64,000 nt of DNA. Origin: Hyphomicrobiales bacterium (GTDB lineage: Bacteria > Pseudomonadota > Alphaproteobacteria > Rhizobiales > Rhizobiaceae). A model generated the notes under the pieces. It saw only the letters and a list, made by a program, of their open reading frames with translations, was not told where the DNA came from and did no database searches. The stretch covers positions 265,878 through 329,877 of the forward strand of contig UCNG01000006.1 of the NCBI GenBank assembly GCA_900473915.1, given 5' to 3'. Of this stretch, positions 33,807-43,292 are shown in pieces; the stretch's first letter is position 1, and every line of letters begins with the position of its first letter. A program made the position numbers and the translations under genes.

Positions 33807-35759
33807 TCAATTGGTTTCGGTAAACTTCGCCACTGTCAGGAAGGTAACAGCACTTCCGCTGAACTGGTTGGCGCGTTCGCTCGGCAGATTGCCGCGCTGG
33901 AAACCTGCCGTGTAGACCATCGCCGGTGCTGAGCGCAGTGCGTCGTTGCGGAGTACCGGATTGGTAACCGGTACGGCGCTCGACACGGATTCCGTCGACA
34001 TGGCGACTTCCGAAGTCGGCATCGCTGCCGGCTGGACAACCGCACGCGGCTTGGACTGAGCCTTGGCTACCCGGCGCGCGCCCTTCGCCGTGGCGCGAAC
34101 GCCAGTTTCAGAGGCCTTGCCAATCGCGGCGACCTGTTTGTGGGCAGCAGACGCCGTGCCCCTGGTTGGCGCGGGGCGGGCCACCGAAGCGGTCTGCACT
34201 GCTGCCGGTGCCTGCTTTGGTGCAGCGTCGACAACCGGCTTGCTGTCATAATAATCGTCGGAAGGCGGAGCGATCAGTTCGCCGATCTCATCCTTCCTGG
34301 AAAGCAGGGCAAGCTGCGTATTGCCACGCGGCGCTTCCTTCGGCAGCGGGAAAGCTGCCGTTTCACCCGGCTGCGGTACGGCCACATTGCCAGCATCGGC
34401 GACCTGTGCCGGTTCGTTCTGCTGGCTGTTGACCAGCGCGGCAATCGCGTCCTGACCGCTTGCTGCGGGATTTTCACCCGGGCGCACCGGACGCGCCGAC
34501 GGGATCACGGCTGCGGCAAGCTGCATATTATCCGCCTCAAGCTGTGGGCGAGCCGATGGGATCGGCACAAAACCGTTCATCAGTGGCGAAGGCGTGCCTG
34601 CATCGGCAACCTGTGCCATGTTCCCATCCACGGCAGCAGGCTCGGCTGCAGCGAGCGCAACGGCATCCTGCGGCGCCAATGCCGGCTTGCGGGCCGGGAT
34701 CGGAACGTTGAGCGCAGCGACCGGAACTTCGGCAGCGGCCTGTGCCTGGGCATCGAGCCCGGTTTCCGGACGTGGCGCCTGCATCGGCACCGGGGCCTCG
34801 CGGGCAGGCAGAGCGGCAACCATGGTTTCACGCGGCTGCTGGACCGGCTCTTCCGGAACGGCTGCCGGAGCCTGACGTGCAGGCGCTGCGCGCGCCGGAC
34901 GCGCCGTCGCCGGTGGAGCGCTTATTTCACCGCCGCTTTCTTCTTCTTCATCGGCACCGCCGCCAAACAGCGCGCCGAACAGGCTCTTGCTGCGGCGCGG
35001 TGAGGAATTGCTGGCCACCATGACCTCGCCACCGCCAGCCTTGCGCTTTTCAATCATGGCCAATGCCTGCTCATAGCCAGGCAATGGCTTGCCATCGGCG
35101 GGCAGGTGAGCGGTTTTGCCGTCCGGGAACAATGCGAGCAGCTCGCGACGGCTCATGCGCGGCCAGGAGCGAACATTGCCGACGTCCATATGGACGAATG
35201 GCGAACCGGAACGCGGATAATAGCCGACGCCGCCAATCTGATAGCGCATGCCGATGCCGCGCAGCTTCGCCAGGGGAACGCCGGGAATGTAAAAGTCCAT
35301 CGCGCGGCCAAGCATATGCTGGCTCTTCTTGGCAACGCCGGTATTGGCTGAACGCGAACGCAGCATGGCGTTGGTGGCTGGCGAACGATAGGCAGAAACG
35401 ACGGTGATATACTGGCTCGACCCGGAGGAGCGGTAAACCTGCCAGACCAGATCGAAGAGGCGCGGATCCATCTTGGTCGGCTCATTGCGGCGCCAGTCGC
35501 GCAGGAAAACGTTCAGCTTCTTCAAGCCCTGCGCATCGAAGCGCCCGTTTCTCTTGAAGACTATTTCCGCTTTTTCGCCGGTATGGACGTAATAAAGCTT
35601 GAGGGAACGGGTTTCAGCCGAAGCCTGCGAAGGAGACAGCGCCATGAGAACCGCAGCAGCGGCAAGGGCAGACGGAATGGATACAGACATTTTGATGTTG
35701 TCCTTCATTCCAGTCCAAGCCTTCGCAAAGCGCGCTTTAATGGTCGATATGCTGTTCAT
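33807..35759 (-). CDS. DUF882 (YcbK-like) M15 zinc peptidase with long disordered tail
   Basis: A 650-residue exported protein. A signal peptide is cut near ASA (KMSVSIPSALAAAAVLMAL). The DUF882/M15 domain covers about residues 45-200: SAYRSPATN, HMLGRAMDFY and FVHMDVG supply the zinc ligands His, Asp and His. The remaining 450 residues are Ala/Pro/Glu-rich low complexity, with repeated short forms like PIPSARP and AQVADAG. YcbK-like proteins trim or cleave peptidoglycan peptides in the periplasm. Two starts are possible; ATG 35757-35759 is used, ATG 35706-35708 being the alternative. A CtrA-type box lies about 210 bases upstream. Confidence 0.82.
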   Translation of the reverse strand: MNSISTIKARFAKAWTGMKDNIKMSVSIPSALAAAAVLMALSPSQASAETRSLKLYYVHTGEKAEIVFKRNGRFDAQGLKKLNVFLRDWRRNEPTKMDPRLFDLVWQVYRSSGSSQYITVVSAYRSPATNAMLRSRSANTGVAKKSQHMLGRAMDFYIPGVPLAKLRGIGMRYQIGGVGYYPRSGSPFVHMDVGNVRSWPRMSRRELLALFPDGKTAHLPADGKPLPGYEQALAMIEKRKAGGGEVMVASNSSPRRSKSLFGALFGGGADEEEESGGEISAPPATARPARAAPARQAPAAVPEEPVQQPRETMVAALPAREAPVPMQAPRPETGLDAQAQAAAEVPVAALNVPIPARKPALAPQDAVALAAAEPAAVDGNMAQVADAGTPSPLMNGFVPIPSARPQLEADNMQLAAAVIPSARPVRPGENPAASGQDAIAALVNSQQNEPAQVADAGNVAVPQPGETAAFPLPKEAPRGNTQLALLSRKDEIGELIAPPSDDYYDSKPVVDAAPKQAPAAVQTASVARPAPTRGTASAAHKQVAAIGKASETGVRATAKGARRVAKAQSKPRAVVQPAAMPTSEVAMSTESVSSAVPVTNPVLRNDALRSAPAMVYTAGFQRGNLPSERANQFSGSAVTFLTVAKFTETN

Positions 35760-36070
35760 CGAATCGTATCGCCTTACCGTTTTCCGCCCCCAGAGGCATT
35801 CTCCGAGCGTCTTTCGGAACTTTCTTTGCGGTGTCGCAAAAAGCCTGCGTTTCAGTTCCACTCGAGCTTCCGATTGTCGGATTTAATGGTTAACGGACGC
35901 TTAGTGAACAACAAATGAGGAAACACCATGGCAAAAAAGCCACACACGTGCATCTATTTTCGCCATGGTTAAAAAATTATTAACAGTCTTTAATTCGCAA
36001 CAGTACCTGCGAAGGGCGACAGCAAATCTGTTATAAATAACTGAAATTCAATATGTTACGCGCGGCAGGA
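35760..36070. other. intergenic region with regulatory box
   Basis: Between two minus-strand genes. It holds the promoter region of the DUF882 gene, including the box at 35969-35984 and a second TTAATGGTTAAC with shorter spacing at about 35885. No gene seen. Confidence 0.4.
35969..35984. promoter_or_regulatory. CtrA-type box TTAA-N7-TTAAC
   Basis: TTAA at 35969-35972, seven bases, then TTAAC at 35980-35984 matches the full CtrA consensus of alphaproteobacteria exactly. It lies upstream of the DUF882 peptidase gene. CtrA controls many envelope and division genes in Brucella, so the position makes sense; binding is not shown. Confidence 0.5.
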
Positions 36071-37585
36071 TCATCCGGCCGCGCGGTTGAAAGGGCTGAT
36101 ATCAGCCTCTTCCTCGACACCCATTCCCTTGCCGGAAATCGACGCCACATCGATGCCATATTCCTTCAGCTTCCGGTAAAGCGTGGTTCTTCCAATGCCC
36201 AGACGCCGGGCGACTTCGCTGATCTGGCCGTCATAATGAGCGATCGCGAACCGGATCATTTCCTCCTCGGCAGCGGCAAGCGTGCGCACCTCGCCTTCCG
36301 CGTCGATCCCGCTGAACATGCCCGCCGCGCCGCTCAGGCCCGGATCGTGATCGACGAGGCTGAATCGACCGGATTGCTGCGCGGCCCTTGCAGATTCCGT
36401 TCCCGCCCCGATCTGGGCGAAATCGGCCGCCGTCAGTTCGCCAGTTTCGCAGAGAAGAACGGCCCGATAAACCGCATTTTTCAGTTCCCGCACATTGCCG
36501 GGCCAATGATAAGCCTTCAGCTTTTCCAATGCGTGAGTTGTGATGCCGGTGATGTGCCCCATCCGCTCTTCACTGACATAGCGCATCATGAACTGGTGCA
36601 GCAGGATCGCAATATCTTCCAGACGATTGCGCAGGGGCGGCATGGCTACGGCAAAGGACCCGAGCAAGTGGTAAAGCCCGGCGTGAAAGCGCCCCATATG
36701 GACCAGATCGGCGAGCGGGCGGCTGTTCGAAGCCATGATGCGGGCATTCGAAAGAACGCGCTCGCCTCCGCCGCTGGTTTCGAACTGACCGGATTGCATT
36801 GCGGCAAAAAGCTTTATCTGCGTGTGGCGCGGCAGCGCGCCCACTTCATCGAGGAATAGCGTGCCGCCATCGGCTTCCGCGAGCTTTCCGAGGCTGCGAA
36901 GGGGATCGCCATCGCGACGGTCGCGCCGTGCGGTTGAAACTCCGAAAAAAACTTCGTCAGCATTGTCCACCGTCAGGGTGCGACAATCGACTGTCACGAA
37001 AGGGCCGCGCCAGCGGACGCTGCCGCTGCAAATGGCGCGGGCCAGCGTCTCTTTGCCGCTTCCGGGCTCTCCTTCGATCAAAAGCGGCGCGTCCAGCGCC
37101 GAAGCCCGACGCGCCAGAATGGCGAGTCGTTCCATTTCCGGGCTTTTGATCGCCATATCGGAAAGTGTCAGATGGGCCTTCAGTGAGGAGCGGGCGCGGC
37201 GGATTTCCTGTGTCAGCGCATCGATCTTCAGCACATTGGAAACGGAAACCTGCACGCGCTCGAAGGCGACCGGCTTGGTCACAAAATCGATCGCCCCCAT
37301 TTTCATAGCCTGGAGAACCGGCTGGAGATCATCGTTCTGGACGAGAACGATCACCGGAACGCTGTTTCCAGCTTCGCGCATGCGCCGCAGAACGGTCAGG
37401 CCATCCATATCCGGCATGGATAGATCGAGCAGCATGAGGACAATGTCCTTGCGCTGGCTGACGAAGCTGAGTGCGCTGGCCCCGCCATCCGCCAGGATGG
37501 TCCGATAGCCCATGCGCATGACTATCGCTTCCAGATTGCGTCGATGGATCGGATCGTCATCCGCTATGAGTATGCGCGTGGCCAT
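36071..37585 (-). CDS. NtrC-family response regulator with degenerate AAA+ domain
   Basis: A 504-residue regulator. The receiver domain at 1-115 has Asp54 in LLDLSMPDMDG and the Lys in TKPVAF. The AAA+ domain at about 150-370 keeps Walker A GEPGSGKETLA and Walker B GGTLFLDEVG. A Fis-type HTH lies at about 455-485 (SEVARRLGIGRTTLYRKL). The GAFTGA loop that contacts sigma-54 is missing: VFFGVSTARRDRRDGD stands in its place. The usual FRxDLYYRLN arginine-finger segment reads FHAGLYHLLGS. It may bind DNA and regulate without activating sigma-54. No partner histidine kinase is adjacent. Confidence 0.85.
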   Translation of the reverse strand: MATRILIADDDPIHRRNLEAIVMRMGYRTILADGGASALSFVSQRKDIVLMLLDLSMPDMDGLTVLRRMREAGNSVPVIVLVQNDDLQPVLQAMKMGAIDFVTKPVAFERVQVSVSNVLKIDALTQEIRRARSSLKAHLTLSDMAIKSPEMERLAILARRASALDAPLLIEGEPGSGKETLARAICSGSVRWRGPFVTVDCRTLTVDNADEVFFGVSTARRDRRDGDPLRSLGKLAEADGGTLFLDEVGALPRHTQIKLFAAMQSGQFETSGGGERVLSNARIMASNSRPLADLVHMGRFHAGLYHLLGSFAVAMPPLRNRLEDIAILLHQFMMRYVSEERMGHITGITTHALEKLKAYHWPGNVRELKNAVYRAVLLCETGELTAADFAQIGAGTESARAAQQSGRFSLVDHDPGLSGAAGMFSGIDAEGEVRTLAAAEEEMIRFAIAHYDGQISEVARRLGIGRTTLYRKLKEYGIDVASISGKGMGVEEEADISPFNRAAG

Positions 37586-37995
37586 TAACAGTTATCATTA
37601 CCTATGGAGTTCCCGCGCCCGAAATACTTAAACAGTTTAAATGTCTCATATTCTAGGCGCGTTATTTGGTGCCAAGCCTTCAACGAATGCAAGGTACGAA
37701 AATGTGCCTCAGTGTCCCATTTCACAAAATTTGTATCCTGACTTCGCTTTCTGCTTCAACCATCCGCTTATTCGCCAATCTGGTTATTCATCAGCCGGGG
37801 CGGACAAGTCATTCACAAATGATCGAAGGCCTTTTCCCACCTCTTGGCGATCATGACAAGACGTGCGAGAAGGAGCGTGACAGAGCGGCTGCGGTTAGCG
37901 CTGGATCGTGGAGCCGCTCTATCTCTTTGTTTGTACGCATTATCCGACGAAAAACCGCTTCGCACTTTTTATGGAAATGCTCTTGGAGAATGTTC
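37586..37995. other. intergenic region before pepF
   Basis: Contains the divergent promoters of the regulator and pepF and, at 37883-37985, repeat copy C. The frame that is open through here in line with pepF is not considered coding. Confidence 0.4.
37883..37985. repeat. dispersed palindromic repeat, copy C (inverted)
   Basis: In reverse orientation this matches copy B: AGAGCATTTCC, AAAGTGCGAAGCGG and CGGATAATGCG are in the same order, followed by a hairpin with perfect AGAGCGGCT/AGCCGCTCT ends (37883-37920). It ends just before the ribosome-binding site of pepF. Confidence 0.65.
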
Positions 37996-39855
37996 ATGAC
38001 CCGCTTTTCAGAATCCGTTTCCTTCAACAAAGCTTTGCATGCGCCTGCCAACGATGCGGCTGTAGCCGAGGCTGATCTCGGCAGTCTGCCGGAATGGAAT
38101 CTGGCCGATCTTTATCCATCCGCCGACAGCGCGGAACTGAAAGGCGATATTGAAAAGGCGATAAAGGACGCGGCAGCTTTTGAGGAACGCTGGAAGGGCA
38201 AACTCGGCGACGAAGCGGCCAAGACCAATGGCGGCAATTTTGCCGATGCAATCAAGGAGTTTGAGGCGCTTGACGAGCTCATGGGCCGTATCGGCTCTTT
38301 CGCTGGCCTCTATTACTACGGCGACACGACCGACCCGAAGCGCATGAAGCTTTTCGGCGACACGCAGCAAAAGCTGACCGACGCCAGCACGCATCTCATT
38401 TTCTTCGGCCTCGAACTGAACCGCATCGACGATGCCGTTCTGGAAAAGGCGATGAACGATAATGCAGCCATCGGCCATTACCGACCATGGCTGACCGATC
38501 TGCGCCTGGACAAGCCATACCAGCTCGATGACAAGCTGGAGCAGCTCTTCCACGAGAAGTCGATTACCGGCTACAGCGCCTGGAACCGGCTGTTCGATGA
38601 AACCATGTCCGGTCTTCGCTTTGAAATCGACGGCAAGGAACTGAGCATCGAGCCGACGCTGAACATGCTGCAGGATGCCGATGGTGCGGTGCGCAAAAAA
38701 GCGTCTGAAGCGCTGGCAAAGACCTTCGCGGCCAATCTGCGCACCTTCACGCTGATCACCAACACGCTTGCCAAGGACAAGGAAATTTCTGACCGCTGGC
38801 GCGGTTTTCAGGACATCGCCGACAGCCGCCACCTTGCCAACCGCGTCGAGCGGGATGTGGTGGATGCGCTGGCCAAGGCGGTGGAAGATGCCTATCCGCG
38901 CCTTTCGCACCGCTATTACGAGCTGAAAGCCAAATGGCTCGGGCTTGAAAAGCTCGAAAACTGGGATCGCAACGCCCCGCTGCCGGAAACGCCACAGGCA
39001 CTGATCCCATGGGACAAGGCACGTGAAACCGTGCTTTCCGCCTATGGCAATTTCGCGCCGGAAATGGCCGAAATCGCCAAGAATTTTTTCGACAAGAACT
39101 GGATCGACGCAGCCGTGCGTCCCGGCAAGGCGCCGGGCGCGTTCGCGCACCCGACCGTGCCGTCGGCGCACCCTTATGTGCTGCTCAACTATATGGGCAA
39201 ACCGCGCGATGTGATGACGCTGGCGCATGAGCTGGGTCATGGCGTGCATCAGGTTCTGGCGGGCAGTCAGGGCGCGCTGATGGCTTCAACCCCGCTGACG
39301 CTCGCTGAAACCGCGTCCGTGTTCGGCGAAATGCTGACTTTCCGCTCGCTTCTGGCCGCAACGCAGGACAAGCGTGAGCGCAAGGCCATGCTGGCGCAGA
39401 AGGCCGAGGACATGATCAACACGGTCGTGCGCCAGATCGCCTTTTACCAGTTTGAGCGCCGTGTTCACACCGAGCGCCGTGAAGGCGAATTGACCGCGGA
39501 ACGCATCGGCGAAATCTGGATGGATGTGCAGCGCGAGAGCCTTGGCGATGCCGTCAATCTCAATCCGGGTTACGAGACCTTCTGGACCTATATTCCGCAT
39601 TTCATCCACTCGCCGTTCTATGTCTATGCCTATGCGTTTGGCGACTGTCTGGTGAACTCGCTTTATGCGGTTTACCAGAACTCGGAAAAGGGCTTCCAGC
39701 AGAAGTATTTCGACATGCTGAAGGCTGGCGGCACCAAGCACCACAAGGAATTGCTTGCGCCATTCGGCCTTGATGCAACCGATCCGGATTTCTGGGGCAA
39801 GGGGCTGTCGGTGATCGAAGGCATCATCGATGAACTCGAAGCCATGGAAGACTGA
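37996..39855 (+). CDS. pepF: M3 family oligoendopeptidase F
   Basis: A 619-residue cytoplasmic zinc peptidase. LAHELGHGVHQ is the HExxH zinc site, and the third ligand Glu lies in LAETASVFGEM. The N-terminal alpha-helical part (from LPEWNLADLYPS) matches the M3B oligoendopeptidase F/PepF family, which degrades peptides of about 6-20 residues. ATG 37996 has GGAG seven bases upstream and excludes the repeat before it. Nine bases follow to the pabB start. Confidence 0.9.
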   Translation: MTRFSESVSFNKALHAPANDAAVAEADLGSLPEWNLADLYPSADSAELKGDIEKAIKDAAAFEERWKGKLGDEAAKTNGGNFADAIKEFEALDELMGRIGSFAGLYYYGDTTDPKRMKLFGDTQQKLTDASTHLIFFGLELNRIDDAVLEKAMNDNAAIGHYRPWLTDLRLDKPYQLDDKLEQLFHEKSITGYSAWNRLFDETMSGLRFEIDGKELSIEPTLNMLQDADGAVRKKASEALAKTFAANLRTFTLITNTLAKDKEISDRWRGFQDIADSRHLANRVERDVVDALAKAVEDAYPRLSHRYYELKAKWLGLEKLENWDRNAPLPETPQALIPWDKARETVLSAYGNFAPEMAEIAKNFFDKNWIDAAVRPGKAPGAFAHPTVPSAHPYVLLNYMGKPRDVMTLAHELGHGVHQVLAGSQGALMASTPLTLAETASVFGEMLTFRSLLAATQDKRERKAMLAQKAEDMINTVVRQIAFYQFERRVHTERREGELTAERIGEIWMDVQRESLGDAVNLNPGYETFWTYIPHFIHSPFYVYAYAFGDCLVNSLYAVYQNSEKGFQQKYFDMLKAGGTKHHKELLAPFGLDATDPDFWGKGLSVIEGIIDELEAMED

Positions 39856-39863
39856 GCAAACCT

Positions 39864-41027
39864 GTGACCCATCCGGGTAGCAAACCGCTTATTCTCTTTC
39901 GGGACGACAAGGCGGGCCGCGATGTACTTTTCGCGGCTCCCTCAGCGATCATTCGCGCCGACACGCCGGATGAATTCGAGCCCGCATGGGAGGCGATGCA
40001 AGCGGCGCACGAGACCGGAAAGTGGCTTGCGGGCTATCTTTCCTATGAAGCTGGCTATCTTCTCGAACCCAAGCTCAAACCGCTTCTTCCCGGCGGGCGG
40101 CATGCGCCGCTTCTCTGCTTCGGCGTATTCGATGGCCCGTCCGATGAGCGAATGCACGGTCGCAGCGAAGACAATGCCACCTTTTTGCGCAATCCGGTCG
40201 CGCAATGGTCGTTCGAAGATTACGCGCCCCGTTTCGAGCGCTTGCACCGGCATTTGCGTGAGGGCGATTGCTATCAGGGCAATCTTACCTTTCCGATCCA
40301 CGCGGAATGGGACGGCGACCCGCTGGTCCTGTTCAACATGCTCGCGAAGCGTCAGCCGGTTCGCTACGCGACCTATTGCGATCTGGCCGGGCCGATCATC
40401 CTGTCGCGATCGCCGGAACTTTTCTTCGAGGTCGATGGCGACGGGTGGATCGAAACGCATCCGATGAAAGGCACCATGCCGCGCGGCGCAACGCCGGAAG
40501 AAGACGAACGTAACCGTCAGTTTCTGCTGAACGATCCCAAGAATCAGGCTGAAAACCGTATGATCGTCGATCTCTTGCGCAACGATATTTCGCTGGTCAG
40601 CGAAGTCGGCTCGCTCGACGTGCCGGAACTCTTTCGCGTCGAAACCTATCCCACCGTTCATCAGATGATCAGCCGGGTGCGGGCCAGGCTGAAAGATAAT
40701 TTATCGCTGCGGTCGCTTTTTGCCGCCCTTTTCCCGTGCGGCTCGATCACCGGCGCGCCGAAGATCAGCGCCATGGAAATTCTGCGTGAACTGGAGACCG
40801 GGCCGCGCGACATCTATTGCGGCTCGCTCGGCTGGATCGAGCCCAGCGGACGCATGCGTTTCAATGTTGCCATCCGTACGATCTCGCTTCTGGATGAAAA
40901 TCGTGCGATCTTCAATGTCGGGGGCGGTGTGGTCTTCGATTCCACGGCGCAGGCGGAGTATGAGGAATGTCTTCTGAAAGCACGGTTCGCGGCTCCATCC
41001 AGTCAGACGGAGCGGAGGTCGTCATGA
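39864..41027 (+). CDS. pabB: aminodeoxychorismate synthase component I
   Basis: A 387-residue chorismate-binding enzyme that makes 4-amino-4-deoxychorismate for folate. EGDCYQGNLTFPI, ILSRSPELFFEV, THPMKGTMPRG, KNQAENRMIVDLLRND and FPCGSITGAPK are the PabB/TrpE family blocks in order. It is shorter than E. coli PabB at the N terminus, as in many alphaproteobacteria. The start is GTG 39864, close behind pepF. The adjacent pabC-like gene completes the PABA branch; the glutaminase PabA is not in view. Confidence 0.9.
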   Translation: MTHPGSKPLILFRDDKAGRDVLFAAPSAIIRADTPDEFEPAWEAMQAAHETGKWLAGYLSYEAGYLLEPKLKPLLPGGRHAPLLCFGVFDGPSDERMHGRSEDNATFLRNPVAQWSFEDYAPRFERLHRHLREGDCYQGNLTFPIHAEWDGDPLVLFNMLAKRQPVRYATYCDLAGPIILSRSPELFFEVDGDGWIETHPMKGTMPRGATPEEDERNRQFLLNDPKNQAENRMIVDLLRNDISLVSEVGSLDVPELFRVETYPTVHQMISRVRARLKDNLSLRSLFAALFPCGSITGAPKISAMEILRELETGPRDIYCGSLGWIEPSGRMRFNVAIRTISLLDENRAIFNVGGGVVFDSTAQAEYEECLLKARFAAPSSQTERRSS

Positions 41028-41662
41028 TAGAGCCGGATTACCAACTGATTGAAACCATGCGCTGGGAACCGCTCTCCGGCGTTCTGCGCTTCGACCTGCA
41101 CATGGCCCGCCTAGAGAAATCTGCCCGTGAACTGGGGTTTTCCTGCAATATGGACGCCATCCGGCAAAAGATTGCAGAAATCGGAACCGGCGAACAGGCC
41201 CTGAAACTGCGGCTGACGCTTGCACCGGACGGTGTTGCGACGGTCTCCAGCGCGCCATACGAACCGCTGTCTTGCCAGACAGTGTGGCGGATCGCGATTG
41301 CGCGCACGCGTCTCAATCACAACGATCCCCTGCTGCGCCACAAGACGACCAGGCGGCAGGCCTATCTCGCGGCACGGGAGGAGTACTCCCCGGCAGAGGT
41401 CAACGAAGTCATTCTGCTCAATGATCGCGGAGAAGTCTGCGAGGGGACCATCACGTCGATATTTCTCGATGTCGGCGGTGCGGCCTGCATGACGCCGGCC
41501 CTGTCATGCGGTCTGCTTGACGGCGTGCTGCGCCGTGAATTGCTCAATAACAGCGTGGTGGAAGAGGGTATCGTGACCATGGATACGCTCAAGAATGCGC
41601 GCAACATTCTCGTCGGCAATTCGCTGCGCGGCATGATCCGCGCACAGCTGGTCGAGGCTTAA
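41024..41662 (+). CDS. pabC: aminodeoxychorismate lyase-like class IV aminotransferase
   Basis: A 212-residue fold-type IV PLP enzyme. DLHMARLEKSAREL near the N terminus, the catalytic Lys in LRHKTTRRQAY, NEVILLNDRGEVCEGTITSIF with the PLP-contacting Glu, and PALSCGLLDGVLR are typical. It should split aminodeoxychorismate to p-aminobenzoate and pyruvate. ATG 41024 overlaps the pabB stop and has GGAGG six bases upstream; a start at 40967 would add 19 residues. Confidence 0.86.
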   Translation: MIEPDYQLIETMRWEPLSGVLRFDLHMARLEKSARELGFSCNMDAIRQKIAEIGTGEQALKLRLTLAPDGVATVSSAPYEPLSCQTVWRIAIARTRLNHNDPLLRHKTTRRQAYLAAREEYSPAEVNEVILLNDRGEVCEGTITSIFLDVGGAACMTPALSCGLLDGVLRRELLNNSVVEEGIVTMDTLKNARNILVGNSLRGMIRAQLVEA

Positions 41663-41805
41663 AAAGCTAAAACGCGTTAAACATGTATCGATGTCATGAC
41701 CTTGTGACGTTTCTTTCTTTCAATGAAGTTGTGTTATCTTTTCCGGGCATCAGCTAAAGCGGGTGATAACCTGACCGCAATTCTGCGGCATCTGAGAGGA
41801 AGAAA

Positions 41806-43251
41806 ATGGCGAAAGCGAAATGGCAAGTCTATGGCGAGATAACCGGCCCCGTCATCATGATCGGCTTTGGGTCGATCGGGCGCGGTACCCTGCCGCTGAT
41901 TGAACGTCATTTCAAATTCGACCAATCACGCATGGTCGTGATCGATCCGAGTGAAGCCAATCGCAAGATTCTCGATGACAAGGGCATTCGCTTCATCAAG
42001 GAAGCGATCACCAAGGACAATTACAAGAAGGTTCTCGGCCCTCTCCTGAAAGGAACGGAGGGCCAGCCCTTCGTCGTCAATCTTTCGGTCGACACCGGAT
42101 CGCTCGACCTGATGCGTTACGCCCGGGAACATGGCGCACTTTATATCGATACGGTAGTGGAGCCCTGGCTCGGCTTCTATTTCGATGAAAAAGCCGACAA
42201 TGCCTCGCGCACCAATTATGCGCTGCGCGAAACGGTGCGCGCTGAAAAGCGCAAGAACCCCGGCGGCACGACTGCTGTTTCCTGCTGCGGCGCAAATCCC
42301 GGCATGGTCTCGTGGTTCGTCAAGAAAGCGCTGGTCGACCTTGCGACCGAATTGAAGCTCGATTTCACCGAACCGGCGGCGGATGACCGTCACGGCTGGG
42401 CGAAGCTGATGAAGAAGGCCGGCGTCAAGGGCATCCACATCGCGGAACGCGATACCCAGCGCGCCAAGGAGCCGAAGCCTTTCAACACTTTCTGGAATAC
42501 ATGGTCCGTCGAGGGCTTCATCGCCGAGGGCCTGCAACCGGCGGAACTTGGCTGGGGAAGCCATGAGAAATGGATGCCCAAGAACGCCCGCAAGCAGAAG
42601 AAGGGCAACAAGGCCGCGATTTTCCTTGAACAGCCCGGCGGCAATACCCGCATCCGTACCTGGTGCCCGACGCTCGGCGCGCAATACGGCCTGCTTGTCA
42701 CGCATAATGAAGCGATCTCCATTGCCGATTTTTTCACGCTACGCGACAAGAAGGGCAAGCTCGACTTCCGCCTGACCTGCCACTATGCCTATCACCCGAG
42801 CAATGACGCCATTCTGGCGCTTGACGAAATGTTCGGCGCGGGCGGCAAGGCACAGCCGGTGCAGCACGTTCTGGAAGAGCATGAAATTCTGGATGGCAGC
42901 GATGAGCTTGGCGTTCTGCTCTATGGCCACGACAAGAACGCCTATTGGTATGGCTCGCAATTGAGCGTCGAGGAAGCGCGCAAGCTCGCGCCCTATCAGA
43001 ACGCAACCGGCCTGCAAGTCTCCTCGGCTGTTCTGGCGGGCATGGTCTGGGCATTGGAAAATCCGCGAAGCGGCATCGTCGAGACCGATGAAATGGATTA
43101 CCGCCGCTGCCTTGAAGTCCAGATGCAGTATCTGGGGCCCGTGAACGGTTATTATACCGACTGGACGCCGCTGGAAGGTCGTGGCCACCTGTTCAAGGAA
43201 GACCTCGACACCAAGGACCCATGGCAGTTCCGCAATATTCTGGTGCGTTGA
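41806..43251 (+). CDS. hss: homospermidine synthase
   Basis: A 481-residue enzyme of the saccharopine-dehydrogenase-like family. MIGFGSIGRGTLPLI is the NAD-binding Rossmann motif, and NLSVDTGSLDLM, DTVVEPWLGFY and CCGANPGMVSWF match bacterial Hss. It makes sym-homospermidine from two putrescines (or putrescine plus spermidine), the main long polyamine of many alphaproteobacteria. The ornithine decarboxylase gene 19 kb away can supply putrescine. The ATG is preceded by GAGAGGAAG. A GC-rich hairpin follows the stop. Confidence 0.93.
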   Translation: MAKAKWQVYGEITGPVIMIGFGSIGRGTLPLIERHFKFDQSRMVVIDPSEANRKILDDKGIRFIKEAITKDNYKKVLGPLLKGTEGQPFVVNLSVDTGSLDLMRYAREHGALYIDTVVEPWLGFYFDEKADNASRTNYALRETVRAEKRKNPGGTTAVSCCGANPGMVSWFVKKALVDLATELKLDFTEPAADDRHGWAKLMKKAGVKGIHIAERDTQRAKEPKPFNTFWNTWSVEGFIAEGLQPAELGWGSHEKWMPKNARKQKKGNKAAIFLEQPGGNTRIRTWCPTLGAQYGLLVTHNEAISIADFFTLRDKKGKLDFRLTCHYAYHPSNDAILALDEMFGAGGKAQPVQHVLEEHEILDGSDELGVLLYGHDKNAYWYGSQLSVEEARKLAPYQNATGLQVSSAVLAGMVWALENPRSGIVETDEMDYRRCLEVQMQYLGPVNGYYTDWTPLEGRGHLFKEDLDTKDPWQFRNILVR

Positions 43252-43258
43252 TCAAACC

Positions 43259-43278
43259 GGCCCGGTTTCGGCCGGGCC
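43259..43278 (+). terminator. hairpin after hss
   Basis: GGCCCGG (43259-43265) pairs with CCGGGCC (43272-43278) in a perfect 7-bp stem with loop TTTCGG. There is no T-tract, and the next gene starts only 14 bases later, so it could be an attenuator rather than a terminator. Confidence 0.45.
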
Positions 43279-43292
43279 ATTCCATAAGGAAT

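Noticed and set aside
38008-39249. 413-codon open frame opposite pepF
   Set aside because: Shadow of the pepF coding strand; no domain and no ribosome site.
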